NCBI RefSeq assembly: GCF_028453695.1
Contig: NC_135774.1
Coordinates: 15,624,001-15,688,000 of the forward strand
Length of the DNA: 64,000 nt
Reading direction: 5' to 3'
Source: Augochlora pura
Taxonomy: Eukaryota > Arthropoda > Insecta > Hymenoptera > Halictidae
In this document: positions 1 through 12,675 of the stretch, piece by piece
How positions within the stretch are numbered: position 1 is the first letter of the stretch
Layout: each line of letters starts with the position of its first letter
Position numbers and translations under genes: made by a program
The notes under the pieces: generated by a model
Database searches by the model: none
Seen by the model: the letters and a program-made list of their open reading frames with translations, nothing else
What the model was told of the DNA's origin: nothing

Positions 1-34
1 GCGGTCTATCAGTTGAACTTGTGTATTGTTTCAG

Positions 35-139
35 CAATGTACGTGCACTTGCGGCATTCGCCGATTCGTGAGGAAATGCAGCGACGAAAACATTATCTGC
101 ACCGTGTGTGATCCTTTAAATTGGTTTATCGAAATGTAA
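35..139 (+). CDS. Probable terminal exon of a cysteine-rich protein (partial, starts left of window)
   Basis: Seen: a pyrimidine-rich stretch ending TTTCAG at 34 is followed by an open frame of 34 codons and a TAA at 137-139. The frame holds six cysteines, beginning QCTCTCG, then single Cys residues at exon positions 15, 22 and 25. A canonical AATAAA lies 42 bases after the stop. Acceptor, short ORF, stop and poly(A) signal in that order are what a last coding exon looks like. I do not recognise the family. The Cys-x-Cys right after the splice site recalls the last exon of the secreted protein at 9225-12675, so a distant relationship is possible but unproven. The minus-strand ORF over the same bases has no such support. 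Upstream exons, if any, lie outside the window. Confidence 0.33.
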   Translation, partial: QCTCTCGIRRFVRKCSDENIICTVCDPLNWFIEM

Positions 140-181
140 ATTTCTGCAATATTTCTACATGATAAATGTTTGCAAATTCGC

Positions 182-187
182 AATAAA
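182..187 (+). terminator. Poly(A) signal AATAAA of the left-edge exon
   Basis: A canonical hexamer lies 42 bases after the TAA at 137-139. A GT-rich stretch at about 249-258 could serve as the downstream element. Confidence 0.35.
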
Positions 188-1511
188 CACGAACAAAAGA
201 AACATATACATATTTTACATTCGTAGCCACTGGATGCTAGATCTGCATCGTGTGTGCGTTTATAGTGCAGCTGATCGAACGCAACAATGAACATTTTAAA
301 TTTCGGTCCTTGACCTGCTAGTCATTAATGCGCCTCACTGTACATCTAGCAGCTAAATAGCTAAATGACACATACATACACACCCAGAGACGACTTACGA
401 GGAAACTGAAAATGCATTTCCCCGATTCTCGGAAATCCGTCCGACGATCGAGATTTGTGGGCGCTGCGTTCTCGATTATACTTGATACCCTGCGATTTTT
501 CCGCGTGCACTTCTCGGAAGGGTCCAAGGCCCCAGGCGGCTCATGCATTCCGCTGGAAACGTATCTCTGTTGTACTTTTATTATGAAGATGATGCAATTG
601 TTACAATTAAAGAGATACGAATGTCGATACAGAAGAACGATCGAACGATGAAAATATTATATGTAATATTAGTGTTAACGTTTCAATTTTTGTAATTAAT
701 ATCACTAAGAAAATACTATTATTAAATAGCGGACTTGATGCATTTATAACAAATCTGAGTGTGAGAAATATGAAATCGCCAGTAGAATAATTTAAGGATA
801 TATTGTCAAATTATTTTCGACGTATTTCTTACAACTAACGCGAACGATTTCTATTTCGCGTAAGGATCTACGGTTGCATTATTCTCAACGGAACGCAAGA
901 CGTCGAATTTTGAGGAATTGCATCACCCGAGGAGTCGTTGAAAAAATCGATGTGTTCCCCGGGCATTCGACTCAGACATCCGGATGCGATAATAATAACA
1001 GGCAGTATTTATTACACCCTGTACAGCAGATTGCATCGTCAGCAGCAGTTTCCACAGACACGGCGGTGGAACGTTTCCTCCCTTGACCTAACTCGGCAGA
1101 ACGCCGAGTTCTCCCTAATCGCTTACAGATCGCGGTGCTCCTTTTTTCGGGGAACTCCTCCGGCCTCCGTGGATGATGTAGCATCATTAGAGGCTCACGA
1201 TAACCAGCAGACGTAGAATTCCTGGTACGGTGTTCGAGTACGTGATCAACAGCATGAGGTCGGTTTTCACGCGTGCGTCCCTTTCTCCATTCACAGGCAC
1301 CGATCCCTGCCGTCGTCTGAACCTCAACATTTCTTCAACATTCCCTTGCATACCTTGGATCACTGTGAATCAACGAATCAGATGGTGTGAATCAGCGCAC
1401 ATTTTCACGTTTGTTTAAACCACGCTCATCTTCGTTCCATGGTACTACACTACTTTATACAATCTTGCGATTTCGTATAAAAATCGGATATGGGCAAAAG
1501 GCAATCGGGTT

Positions 1512-1760
1512 AATGATTAACGATTACAACTCGTCAGTTGTTATAACCATACGTGTTACGTAACAATGATTAACGATTACGACTGGACAGTTATTATAAC
1601 CATCAGTTAAACAACAACGATTAACGATTACGACTCGTCAGTTATTATGACCATAAATTAAATAAAAATGATTAACGATTATGGCTCATTGGTATTATAA
1701 CTATAGGTTATGTAATAGTTATCAACGATTACGACTAGTTAGTTATATTATAATTATATA
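1512..1760. repeat. Minisatellite, about five degenerate copies of a 50-53 bp unit
   Basis: The unit begins near AATGATTAACGATTACGAC and continues with a TCAGTTATTATAACCAT-like half. Copies start at about 1512, 1565, 1616, 1667 and 1714-1718, so the period is 50-53 bp. The first four are clearly related and the fifth is the most diverged. Confidence 0.8.
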
Positions 1761-4130
1761 ATTACACATCTATTTCTCAAATAGTTGTACATGTATTAGT
1801 TACTCTGATCCCGCACAATTAAAAGTAATTGTCTCTCACAGGTGATTTCTTGTCGAGCACGACACGCCACCCGCCCCGATCGTTGGCGTCGACGTAAAAC
1901 GGAATACATAGTATACAATACGTGTATTTTCAGTGGTGCCGATCAGTAACTCAAGCACCGCCATTGAAAATAACGTAATATTCCGTTGGCAGATTGCCTG
2001 CCGCCGACTAAATGTACCATGTAAATCAAACGTTACCGTCCCCGCAACGTGCATTTCCCTATTTATATTCTATAGGGGAGGTCTGGCCTTAGCGCGCTCT
2101 TTTTTTGAGTTTGCGTAGGCTGCTCTCTAATCGCAGAATCTCCATCATCCAAACACAAGCCGACAAAACACGTGAACGGCTGATTCGTCGGAATCATTCG
2201 TTCTATAATCAATTTAATAATCGGCTATATTATAAAAAAATTAAAAATGTCATCCGACATCCGAATATATACTATTAAATGAAACATTTGAACCGGTAAG
2301 CTCTGGATGATCGCAGCGATTGATTAAACTGTGCGACCAAAAATCTGCTGAACTCCAGTACAGTTCATCGTTATCGCGAATCGAGCTGATTTTCTCGCTA
2401 ATTTTGTAGATTCATCATTTTCGGCCCGATTAGGTATTGGTATTCAAGCACCAAAGCGGCAAGGTCGTCGTTTCGTCACGTAACGATTTTTCGTTCGATT
2501 CGTAATCACTTTCGCCCGCCTCGGCAATATTACAAGATCGAACCTAATCGATTCCAGCTAATTCGGCGAGATTGTTACGTCCCCAATGGATTCCGCACGG
2601 TTAGGCGATTCGACATCAGAAAATTTTCCATGGTAGCGGGCCGTAAACGCCGAAACCGCTTCGCACGGATTCGAATAACGCTGTGTCACCTAGCTCATGG
2701 TGCTCGTGGGGTGCTAGCAACGCGGTTTTCGCACCCTGCGCATCGCCAAAATCGTTTGTCGATCGTTCGATCCGACATCGACGCCGTCGCAAGGATGGGA
2801 TCAAGTTCACTCGCGAAACTCGTGTTCAAGGTTCTGTTCCACGTGGTCTCTGCGACCACCCCTAAGGCCACGTGTTGTCGAAGCCGCGATAAATGATCGT
2901 GACGGTGAAACAGAGGAATGCAGAACCGTGGTTCGGATGGTGGAACAGCTGCTTCATTGGAGTGATAGATCGATTATAAATGATAGATAAATGATCTGAG
3001 TGATCAAGCGTCGTGAGATCGGGCTGCAATAGAACCTCCATCGTTCGAACATTGGTGATTGCAATTATCGATTATCCAAACACGTTTCACTTCTTCATCA
3101 TTCAGTTCTAGGTTCGATCTGTTGGCAAAATCAATCAAGATTTAGTTCAGTTCTGTGTACAAGTTTGAACTAGATAAAATATAATTCAATATTGTTCTAA
3201 TAAACTATAAGTCACTCTTGTATTATATATTAAATATATATAACTATATTCGCCGGTTTTTAAATTTCATTATAATTTTCACGAGTCTTTTAAGCAGAGG
3301 TCAATGATCGGTATTGTCTTCTCATCGTTCTCAGATTTACTAACTTGGCATATGTGAAAGTCTGACTATGCATAATAAGAGTCTGAAGACCCATTACTTT
3401 AATGTTTAATAGCGCCTACATAATCCAAAAAATAATTCTTTCTCAAAGATACAAAAATGGGGATCCAAAGACGGTCCTCGGCAAAAGATGACTTACAGGT
3501 TTTTACTCAACGAATCTTATAACTTGTGAGAATTTTTTATTATTTAGGATAGTCCAAAGAGTTTAGCAAGTCCGAACAAGCTACCCTAAGGCTACCAATT
3601 ATAGTTTCACCCTGTTTCAAGTCTCGAAACCAATCGCGACGGGAACGCGTGAACTATATTTAGCTACGATTTCAGCGGATTTCTATTTCGATTCCGGAGA
3701 AATCTAAGTCCGCAGAAACATCCGCAGTCTACCGATCAAGCCCCCGGCCACGTTTGAATCGGGTTTCGGGAGAGGGTAGATCCACGTGTTGGCAGAGCGT
3801 GATTCACGTACCGTATACCCCGCTATCGGTTACAAACGCGGCGGGCCGCGTGGCCGTTGCGAATGTTTATCGGCGGAATTCGTCGTCGGAGCGACCCTCC
3901 CCCGTTCCTTGTGGCATTCATCGAGATATCGCGGTATTGCGGAACCACCTAATCGAAACTCGATATCCCGGCGAAGCGCAGTTTCTCGCGTAAAAATATG
4001 CGCGCACGAAATTTCGCCCGTTTTACGTTTCGCTGGTGATGCAATCCTGTTGACATAGAAAGCTGCCTAAAAAGAAAAACAGTCGAGCAAGCGTGCGCGG
4101 ACGAGCGCAAATGACAGAGATCACGATGAA

Positions 4131-4190
4131 AGAGGAGAAAGAGAGTGAGAAAGAGAAAGAGAGAGAGAGAGAGGGAGAGGGGGTGGGTGG
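4131..4190. repeat. Purine-rich (GA)n microsatellite
   Basis: An almost pure purine run of GAGAAAGAGAGTGAGAAAGAG type passes into G-rich sequence. The open frame across it encodes only Lys/Glu/Arg low complexity and is not accepted as a gene. Confidence 0.75.
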
Positions 4191-5159
4191 AGGGAGCATG
4201 GTTGAATCGAGTAACAAGAATTTATCGCGTGACGATTTACCCTCCCCGCGGCCATCTTCAAACCGAATCCTAAAAACAATTCGTGGAAATGGTCAAAGGG
4301 AGGGGAAGGTGGCCTTTGTTGCGAAGATGATGTTGTAACAGGTGTCTCAGGAGATATTCTAACATTCTTTTCAACTTAGTGAAATTATTAGAAGAAGAGA
4401 ATACAATTATTTTCTATTCTGCTTAATTTTCTGCAGTGAATTGTTGAAGTAATTACCAACCAATTTGAATACCTGGATATCTTTAGAAGATAATACACAT
4501 TGAATTTGGGTTTATCGGTTAGGAGCTTACCCCCTGATGAATGAACTTTCCGAATGAGTGTTTCTTAGTAAACCATAAAGAGACTGATGATAAACCAGTG
4601 AGTCAGTGGCTGAAATATTCCATTGACTTTGGAAAACGATGGGGCTACAGGTTTAGGCTATTAGCCAATTAGCGTTAGGTCGGCTAAGCTGTCTCAGACT
4701 TTCAAGCTTGGAGGATTGATACCAGAGATTTTTCCGAATAGGTTCGTGACTGGGGGCAGGTAAGACAGACGACAATGGGAGTAGACTACGTGCCGTTCCT
4801 CACATCGACTGCCAAACTGAAACAGTAGGGCCAAAAGATCATTTTGTAATCGGTCGACTAAAATTAAACAAACTCTCTACCACGAACTATATACTTAGAA
4901 AATATTTTCAGAGAGAACAGCTGTCCTCGGATCGCAGAGACACGTGTCGTTGAAAAATTTGGAGAAGTTCGCGAGGCGATAGCGTCCGCTTAAAAATTGT
5001 GTTTTAATATTAGACGATACGATTCGGGAAGAAAAATACTTGCACCATTCTTAATAGCGCCAACCGACTATAAAGAATACTTTTTAGTATAGTTTAGTGA
5101 CGCATCTGGCGGTAGAAAAACATTTTCAGTAATGTTAGGGGAATCAATTGGACATCTGT

Positions 5160-6018
5160 CGCGAGTTAGGTTCAGTCTAGTTGCTCTCCTACCAAGAACT
5201 TGCAAGAACCCGTTTTACAACTCTCACGACACATCAACGGCCAGAAGAAAGAGCAAGCAGCGAAAGGATTCTGACTAATGATCCTGATTGATTGGGAAGG
5301 GAGCGATTTGTTCTCCAGAGAACTAATAAGAAGAATACTTGCAGCGTTTTTACTGGAATTAAGTGACTATCGATTACGAATTAGGATCTACAGGCCCTCG
5401 TGTCTAACTGCCATTGACGATCAAATGAAAGGACAGCCGATAAAAGGATCCCAATCAACGATCACGATTTCTGCAGAAGACATTTTTCCAACAACATTTC
5501 TACGTTACATTTTAAGATTATTATTCTATTACTTTATCAGTGACCAATATTTTTTAATTTATTAAACCGCAAAATCCTTAAATATCTAGATTTTAAAGTA
5601 AATGGACTTAGACCACTGTGTCAAAATGAACGGCTCAAATATTTGCAGCAATCTTACTGGAATTAACGGACTATTGGTCGCAAATTAGGTTCAATCTAGC
5701 CGTCCCTCTGTCAGGAATTTGCAAGGCCTCGTTCCGCAGCTCCCAGGACGCAGGCGGTTTGAATTCAACGAACGAATAGCAAAAGAATCCTAACCGATGA
5801 CCCCGATTGATGCAACAGAAACAAACGATCCCCATGTGTCTTGCAAAATAACAATATTTGCGTTATATAGTCAGCGAAACGAACTGACCATGGGTCACGA
5901 ATTAAGTTCAATCTACTATGAAGAATTTGCAACTCCTACAGTTTCAGGACGCGGCGGGGATAACGCGGAAAACGAAAAACGACAAAAATTCTTCTGACTA
6001 ATGGTCCCGACGATCGCG
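5160..6018. repeat. Four diverged copies of a roughly 140-180 bp dispersed or tandem repeat
   Basis: Copies lie at about 5160-5295, 5333-5470, 5643-5815 and 5880-6018. They share a left block (TTACTGGAATTAA followed by GACTAT, clearest in copies 2 and 3), a middle block (AAATTAGGTTCAATCTA, then AATTTGCAAG and CAGGACGC) and a right block (ATTCTGACTAATGATCC). Similarity is obvious by eye between copies 2 and 3 and between copies 1, 3 and 4, but the copies are strongly diverged. No coding potential is conserved between them. Confidence 0.6.
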
Positions 6019-8777
6019 TTACGGATGGCAGCGGCTGCTGGCCGGAGGCGAGAGGGAGACAGAAAAATGTTTTTGCCCCGTTTCACGCGGCGTGGAATCC
6101 GGACAAGACGATCCGAGCAAGTCAATGAGAGGAGATAGATAGATCGTGTTCCCGGCCGGCATGAGGCGATCGGACGTCACGTTGACCGGCGTGTGCCATT
6201 GGCCGAGATGGTGACGTGCCCCCGACAAGCCCCAGCAAACAGCATCACTGACTCACGTGCGTTTTATCTGTCGTCGAACTAACAAATGCCCGTGGGCGAC
6301 GATCCTCTTCTCCGGCGCGGTGCGGTAAACAACGCTACCAATCTTCCTCTTCGTGGTTTCGATCCCGCGGCCAGCTTGTCGCTGATGTTTACTTGGAATC
6401 GATTGTTCCACTTTTCAACCTCGATCGGTTAGGAACACGAGAAGAATATCAATTCGGTCCAGTACGAGGGCCTCGAAGATTCCGATGCACCGCGTAGATA
6501 ACGATGCATCGTGGGACCTCGAGGTTTTCTGGGAAAATCCCTCGGACTCGTCGGTGACGAGTTTTCGTGGTACACGATGAATAGAACGAAGATCGGACAT
6601 TCGAGTCCTGACTGATTAGGGGATGCTCTGGGTGCTAGGGTAGCTTCGCGAAATTTCTGGAGGAACCGCTTTCTTCCTTGACACGTTAAGTGCCGTTAAT
6701 CATTCGAAAGATCCTAGTAACTTCTCAGTAAATCTTAGTAAAATAGTTTTGAAATCTAGTTAAGATTTAGTGTCACCCACGTAGCGCCCAACTGTGATCT
6801 TTTGTTGCGCGATTTTCTTCGTAGCTGCTTAGTGGTCGATGAAAGAAAGGCTGACCAGCCTCGATCTCGTTTCGAAGAACAAGTTGTTATATCTGAAATA
6901 TTGTCCATCTGGTAATTGCCAGTCTGATTACATTTATCCGGTGATTGTAACCCGGTTTGGTCCAGGCCTAACGAGTTCTGCCCAGAATCCATTTTCATGC
7001 ATCTGGATAAATCAGTATGATAACTGATGGCGTAAGACGATTGTGGTCCACTGATGATGATGATACAGGTTATTTGTAGAAGAGTGTCTCTATAATTTCT
7101 GATAGAGCAACACGTCCTAAAAGGCATAAATGTTGACTTAGTACAGTCAATATGAACTTAAGAATGAAGTAGTGAATCAATATTTTAACAGTGCGGACAG
7201 TTTCGGAAAATTGACGCTGTCTAATTTTGCGTAGTAACTGTTGGCAGTGAGTCGTTTGTAGACTTATTGATCTAGAATGCAGTGTTAATTCACTCATTCT
7301 TCATAGAATAATTAATCGTAAAACTTTAATACGCGTCTCGTGTATAGAATCAATAATATCGAGTTTCATATTTGATGACAAATAAATTCTGAGTGTATCT
7401 TATTACGATATTGTAAATTTGTTTAATATCGCGCAACATTATCAGTATGTAATAACAAGACGACTAAAGCATTATGAATATTTCCAAGCGTCAATAAACC
7501 ACTTCCATAATACGAGATTTTTATGCAAACAGCGATAAATCAAATATAACTAGATAGGATAATTGAACTTGAACCTCTATTAAACACTCTGCTTCGTTAC
7601 TTCTTGTGAATGTGAACCGGAAGTTTAGAATATATGTACTGCTAATAAACACTGACTAAAGTCTAATTTCTTTAGCCAACGATTGTGAAAATGTTTATTA
7701 ATTTCCTTATGCAACTACCGACGAATAACAGCGAGCTCCCGTTGGCGACACAAGCACCTCTCTTTCCCTTCTGGATTATCCCCGTAATGGTAATACCAGG
7801 AAAATTCCAGTGGCGTCGACCATAGCACGAATTATATCTTTTTCGACTAAAATGCTTCATCGACACTGACCAAACTTAGCTCCACATTCGGTGACCAATT
7901 TCTTGCGTAACACTCCTTCAGATAAAGCCAATGATTTTATAAAAGCGGTAGGAGAACTGCACATAGATAATGCGATGTACGGCTGTCGTTCACAACGTAG
8001 AAGGAAAACTAATCAATTGTAATCTGCAAGCACTATCACGTCGGTATATTTGAACTTCTCCCTCCGAGTATTCTAAAATTACTGGACAGAGAAAAGCTAC
8101 CTAAAAGAAAACAGAACAAATTAGACATGAGAATCGAAATTGAGCTAATTTAATTGTCATCACAGCGTACTGCTATAAAATGCATTGTACAAGATTTTTA
8201 AGAATCCAACAGGCTCAAAGTAGCAATTACTAAAAAATGTTCATACAAGACCTAGTTAATAAGTCGCTTTGTTCATATAAGACAGCGTTAAAAAGTTATT
8301 TAACACCACTCTTTGCCCAGCCTTTGAAATTCATTATTATTATAATATATTCGAACAACCTGAATGTTACTAGGATAATGAGGACGCAAACGAGTCAAGA
8401 CACCATACACTATAACGAACCTTAGACCTTTCATTTCAAGTTTTAGTTCTATTGATCGAATTACTTCGATTCTGTGACAATTTTTGCAGTTGTCTTTCGA
8501 CACGCAACGTGTCGAACAACCCTACAGCACGACGGCAGCGAAGAGACGTTATCCCGGAGTAAGTTGCCGGAGCCGTCGAAAATAAAAGCGCAAAATCCCG
8601 GGGTGCGATAAAAAGAGGACCTGCACCTAGAAACTAATCCGTGCAACAATAACAAAAAAACCAGGGAAGATGCTTCTCCTCCGGAAAGGGTTAATACTTA
8701 ATATTCCCTCCCCTCTCGCACCTCCTCTCCCTCCTCTTCCTTCTTAAACACTCTCCCGCCACTAGAAGCACACAGCC

Positions 8778-8814
8778 TATATAAACTGCGGGCCGCTCGG
8801 TCCTCCTCTCATTC
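8778..8814 (+). promoter_or_regulatory. TATA box plus initiator core promoter
   Basis: TATATAAA is at 8778-8785 and TCATTC at 8809-8814. The latter fits the arthropod initiator consensus TCAKTY exactly. If the A at 8811 is +1, TATAAA (8780-8785) begins at -31, the canonical distance. The first ATG of the long upstream ORF is 23 bases downstream and the preferred start of the secreted protein gene 414 bases downstream. Confidence 0.72.
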
Positions 8815-8833
8815 TCTATACGAGTCGTCGTCT

Positions 8834-9148
8834 ATGTATAAAGTCGGAAGAAGCCTAAACTCCGAATCCGTGTTATTCGAGCCCGCCGAACCGATAGTAG
8901 CACGCGTGGAAAACCGATTGTTCCGTGGTCTTATCAATCGCCGGCTAGCGATCGCTCAGGAGTCCACCGGAAGTCCGCAGAAGAAGAAATTGGTAGAGGA
9001 TCATTTCGCGTCGATCGATATCCCGAAGGTACACCTGGTAACCGGCGTCGATCCCGAAAATCGTCAGAGGACACGGCAAGAACCGGCGGTCCGCGTCTTT
9101 GGATCGAGAGGAGCCGAGGCGAACGAGGAAGATAAAAAGGATCACTAG
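8834..9148 (+). CDS. Long upstream ORF (104 codons) in the leader of the secreted protein gene
   Basis: The first ATG after the predicted transcription start opens a 104-codon frame that closes 76 bases before the signal-peptide ATG at 9225. It is rich in charged residues and has no hydrophobic segment or family motif that I recognise. It overlaps, in another frame, the ATG at 9099, which is in frame with the secreted protein. It may be a regulatory upstream ORF, a separate small protein, or chance in a GC-richer leader. The predicted promoter directly in front makes translation possible in principle. Confidence 0.25.
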   Translation: MYKVGRSLNSESVLFEPAEPIVARVENRLFRGLINRRLAIAQESTGSPQKKKLVEDHFASIDIPKVHLVTGVDPENRQRTRQEPAVRVFGSRGAEANEEDKKDH

Positions 9149-9224
9149 AGGAAGCAACGGTCCTTCGACCTTCTGGGACAACGACGAGGAAAGTTGCCAG
9201 AGAGTCCGAGACTACATTGACAGA

Positions 9225-12200
9225 ATGAGATCGGTATTGTTCAAGTTGGTGGTGACGGTAGTGGCGGTCGTGTGTCTTGCGACCTTCTCACTCAGCGCAG
9301 CGGTGCGATCGGAGGTAAGCGATAGTAATGGTAATAAACCGTTTCGCCACAACACGGGGATGAAACCTCCCTTACGTTTTATTCCGGCTGGCCGAGATCG
9401 CAATTGATGGCATCCGCGACGGGATATCGGTCTGAGAGAGCTTCCTTATTCTACTGAATTATGGTCCCGTTCTACTGATTCCTATCAGAGTTTATGGGGC
9501 GCGAGGGCACTCTGTTTTCTGGGGATTTCGGGGATCTCTCCCGATGGTCGGATGATTGTCAACGGTGTTCTCGCGATAATTGATTTTGACGGGCTATATT
9601 GGGATAATTCGGAAGGTAGTTGAACATCTAATTCGTTGAAAAATAACGCTAAACGATTTTATGTATAAATGATTGCACCATCGTACACGCGAATATTTAT
9701 TCAATTGCTTTTAAATGTATTGTCTATTTTTCGCGTTCGATCCATATTTTAGAATCGTATCGTTCGTACATGGTTTTCTACAAATTGTACAGAAATCGTC
9801 GAAATTTTTATTAATTTCTTCTGTATTCGAAAGATAATACACATATTAATATTGATACTATTCTTCGATGAAGAATTCTTCATTTTCATATACGATCGAA
9901 TGACGAAATCACTGAGGTTAAAAAATAGACAACTATATTCTTGACAATTTGACAGAATTATGAAAGGTTTTATCACTTGGCTGGTCGCAACTTTCTTGTT
10001 CCACTGAAACAATTTTGCAGCTCTGTTGTACCCCTTTCAATGAAATACTGAATCAGTTACAATTTTCAGAATCTGAATGAATGATTAAAATTAAATTCTC
10101 GTAGGATATAAAATAGAATTTGGTTTCGTTTGTTGCTGATGGAGAACGTTTGCAGATACATCTTCACTGTAGATTATTGTAAAGCAATTCACAGAACCTG
10201 ATAATCTATTAGCCACATAAATAACGAAAATAACTTGTACGTCGTTCAGAAGTAAATTAATATTATTCCAAGATGTTTGTAATATAAGATAAGGAAATTG
10301 TTCAATAAAAAGAAAAGAATTTGAAATTCACTGCTATCTAACATGATGCAATCGGGGAACAAAACTACATGTTCTTAAGTCTACGATTTCCTTTCTCGAA
10401 TCGTCAGATTATTGACTCAGCCCTTAATCAAACAGCATTTAAAAGGAAGCTTCTATACCTTTACGATAATAAGGTTTGTCGTCTCCTAGCCGTCATACTA
10501 AACAAAATCCATACGTTGCTAACGATACCGAGTGTTCTGAAATTCTTTGAGCAGGCTAAAATTTTCCAAACGCGAAATCAGTAGCACTGACCCTTACTGC
10601 GACGAAAAGATTGAGCACTTAACGCGCGAAAGATAATCGCTCAAATTTCGCCATAAGTCCAGTTATCTGTTAAGCTTGTTCGTGTTCCACTATTCCAAAC
10701 AAACACAGAAATCGTATCTTCCGCTCTGGAACAAAAACAATTCCGTCAATTACGAAATAATTGAGTTTCGGACATCGTGTCGCCGATTCGAGTGACAGTT
10801 CTCTAGCCAACGCCCAAAAATCATTTAAGTTAGCAGCCCTCGCGATGATTGAATGGCAGAAAAAGTGCTTACTCGTTGGAGTAAGTCGCGATTATGCTTA
10901 TTCGAAGAAACATTATCTCCCCTGACGAAGTCATTTCACTTTCATCGGGACACACAATTTCAGTTAGACTCTCTTAGCATACGCATCTGCGGTGATCGAA
11001 AGGATCGTATTCGTAGATCGGACGAAGTTATAATAAACGACAATATACCTCGCTGTTTCCATTTAATTCTAGTAGGCTACGTCTATCTTTCTGATGATGA
11101 TAAATAGACTAGGAAGGAACGAAAATTTTTCCCATGATTAATCATCCGCTTAAACTCTTAAATAAAATTATTAGATTGACTCTAATAATTAATCAACAGT
11201 TAATGAAATTAGCGGTAGAAAGGAATAAAAATTAAATTTCTATGTGCTTGTTTGCAGGAATTTGCGGAACAGCTACGGCGTATTGTTCACGATATGAATC
11301 CTGACAGTCTGAGAACTCAGAGGGCCACTGAAAGCCAAACTGACGACAGGCCACAACGGAATTGCTACGACACCCCATGCGGATGGAACCCCTTTCATGC
11401 TGGTAACCGACGAGCAACGATTTTCATGGCCAACACGTAAGTAACACTACAAAAATAATATTAAATTGATTATAAAAAGGAAAACGGTTTTTCTTATACG
11501 TAAGATATTGAGACTAAAATAGTGAGCAAGTCGCAAATAATTATCAGCATTTTGAGTTTTAAGATAACTGTTAAAATCAGTGAGAAATAACAAGAAAACA
11601 AACTGCAAAAAAATTTCGCTGAAACGTACAAAAGACGAGTAGATTTGTTTAATGAATAATAAGAGTCGTCAGCAAATTAATCACGTGAATTTTCATTTTT
11701 TTTTCTCGAGACGATCGCGATAAATGCGAGCTAAGCAAAATTTGTTGACGATAACGATATTCTTATCGATTATGAATGAACGTTACCAAGATGTTTGCTC
11801 GGCGGCATCCCGAGGAACACGAAAAAGTGTCGAGTATTTACGATTCCCGTTTCACGTCCATTACTTATCTTGAATAAGCAAAAACAGGCCGATAAAGCTC
11901 GATCTTTATGAATGGACTAGCCTATACGCAGTAACCCAACTAAGTAAAAAGGAGGCAGTAAATGTTTTATCAGTTGTTGGCAGTTTTACGATGAATCTTT
12001 AATCTCTGTCGCTAGTTCATTAATTTTTTATTGTTCCGACTCACCGCTGTAATTTAGCTATCTACCGGTGATCGTTAATATGAATTTAATAGTTACACGC
12101 GCATCGAATCATTTAAAAAAAGAAATGCTTGAATAAATAACGTTCTGTGTTTGTCATGTGGATCTTTTTACGATTATATCTACGTTAATCGATTTGGGAC

Positions 12201-12675
12201 TAATCATTATGTAGAGATCATTTTAACAACTTGTATATTGTTTTAACAAGCTCCGAAATTCTTACGAGAAATCTGTAAAATATAACATGCAAAAGCATGA
12301 GCATTTTAACAATGAACCGTTGACTTCCTACCCTGCAGTGTAAGAATACATACAATAATTAAATAATAATTAAATCTTAAACTTATATCGTTGAAAACAA
12401 ACTGAACTCACCTGTCAGTACTAACAACGACCAGGAGTATTTGAACACCTCCTCTTCCCTTCTACGATAGTGCGACTGAACATCATGGAAAGTTCCTGAA
12501 GAAATTATTTTCATTTTTTAGGTGCAGATGTCCGGACGAGACTTACAAATGCGTACGCACTGGCGAGAACGTGTCAATGAGCGCGTACGTCTACCACTGC
12601 CGTCAAAATACGACGGCGGATGACATCGAGGGCGAGTCGACGTACGACATGGACTCTGCGGATTATGTTAGTTAA
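9225..12675 (+). CDS. Secreted six-cysteine protein, 140 aa, family not recognised
   Basis: Three exons join in frame: 9225-9314, 11258-11436 and 12522-12675. The donors are GTAAGC and GTAAGT; the acceptors are TTTGCAG and TTTTTTAG. Residues 1-27 form a clear signal peptide (MRSVLFK, then a Val/Ala/Leu core ending SLSAA). The mature part has a charged spacer and then a cysteine domain with Cys66, 71, 91, 93, 100 and 116, spaced C-x4-C-x19-C-x-C-x6-C-x15-C, which is enough for three disulfides. Motifs include CYDTPCGWNPF and TCRCPDETYKC. Asn106 and Asn119 are N-glycosylation sequons. The tail is acidic. An in-frame ATG at 9099 would add 42 charged residues before the hydrophobic segment; I prefer 9225 because it gives a standard signal peptide. 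A hormone, growth factor-like or defence role is possible, but I assign no function. Confidence 0.8.

Larger units (their letters stand above)
188..8777. other. Intergenic region without a recognisable gene
   Basis: Only short open frames occur here and none has family-like motifs or convincing splice sites. The base composition alternates between AT-rich stretches and GC-richer patches at about 2.4-2.9, 3.7-4.3 and 6.0-6.6 kb. These patches could be promoters or enhancers of genes outside the window; a CCATTGG motif sits at 6196-6202. Repeats inside this stretch are listed separately. Confidence 0.55.

Noticed and set aside
4093..4338. 81-codon plus-strand ORF
   Set aside because: It is the translation of a (GA)n microsatellite.
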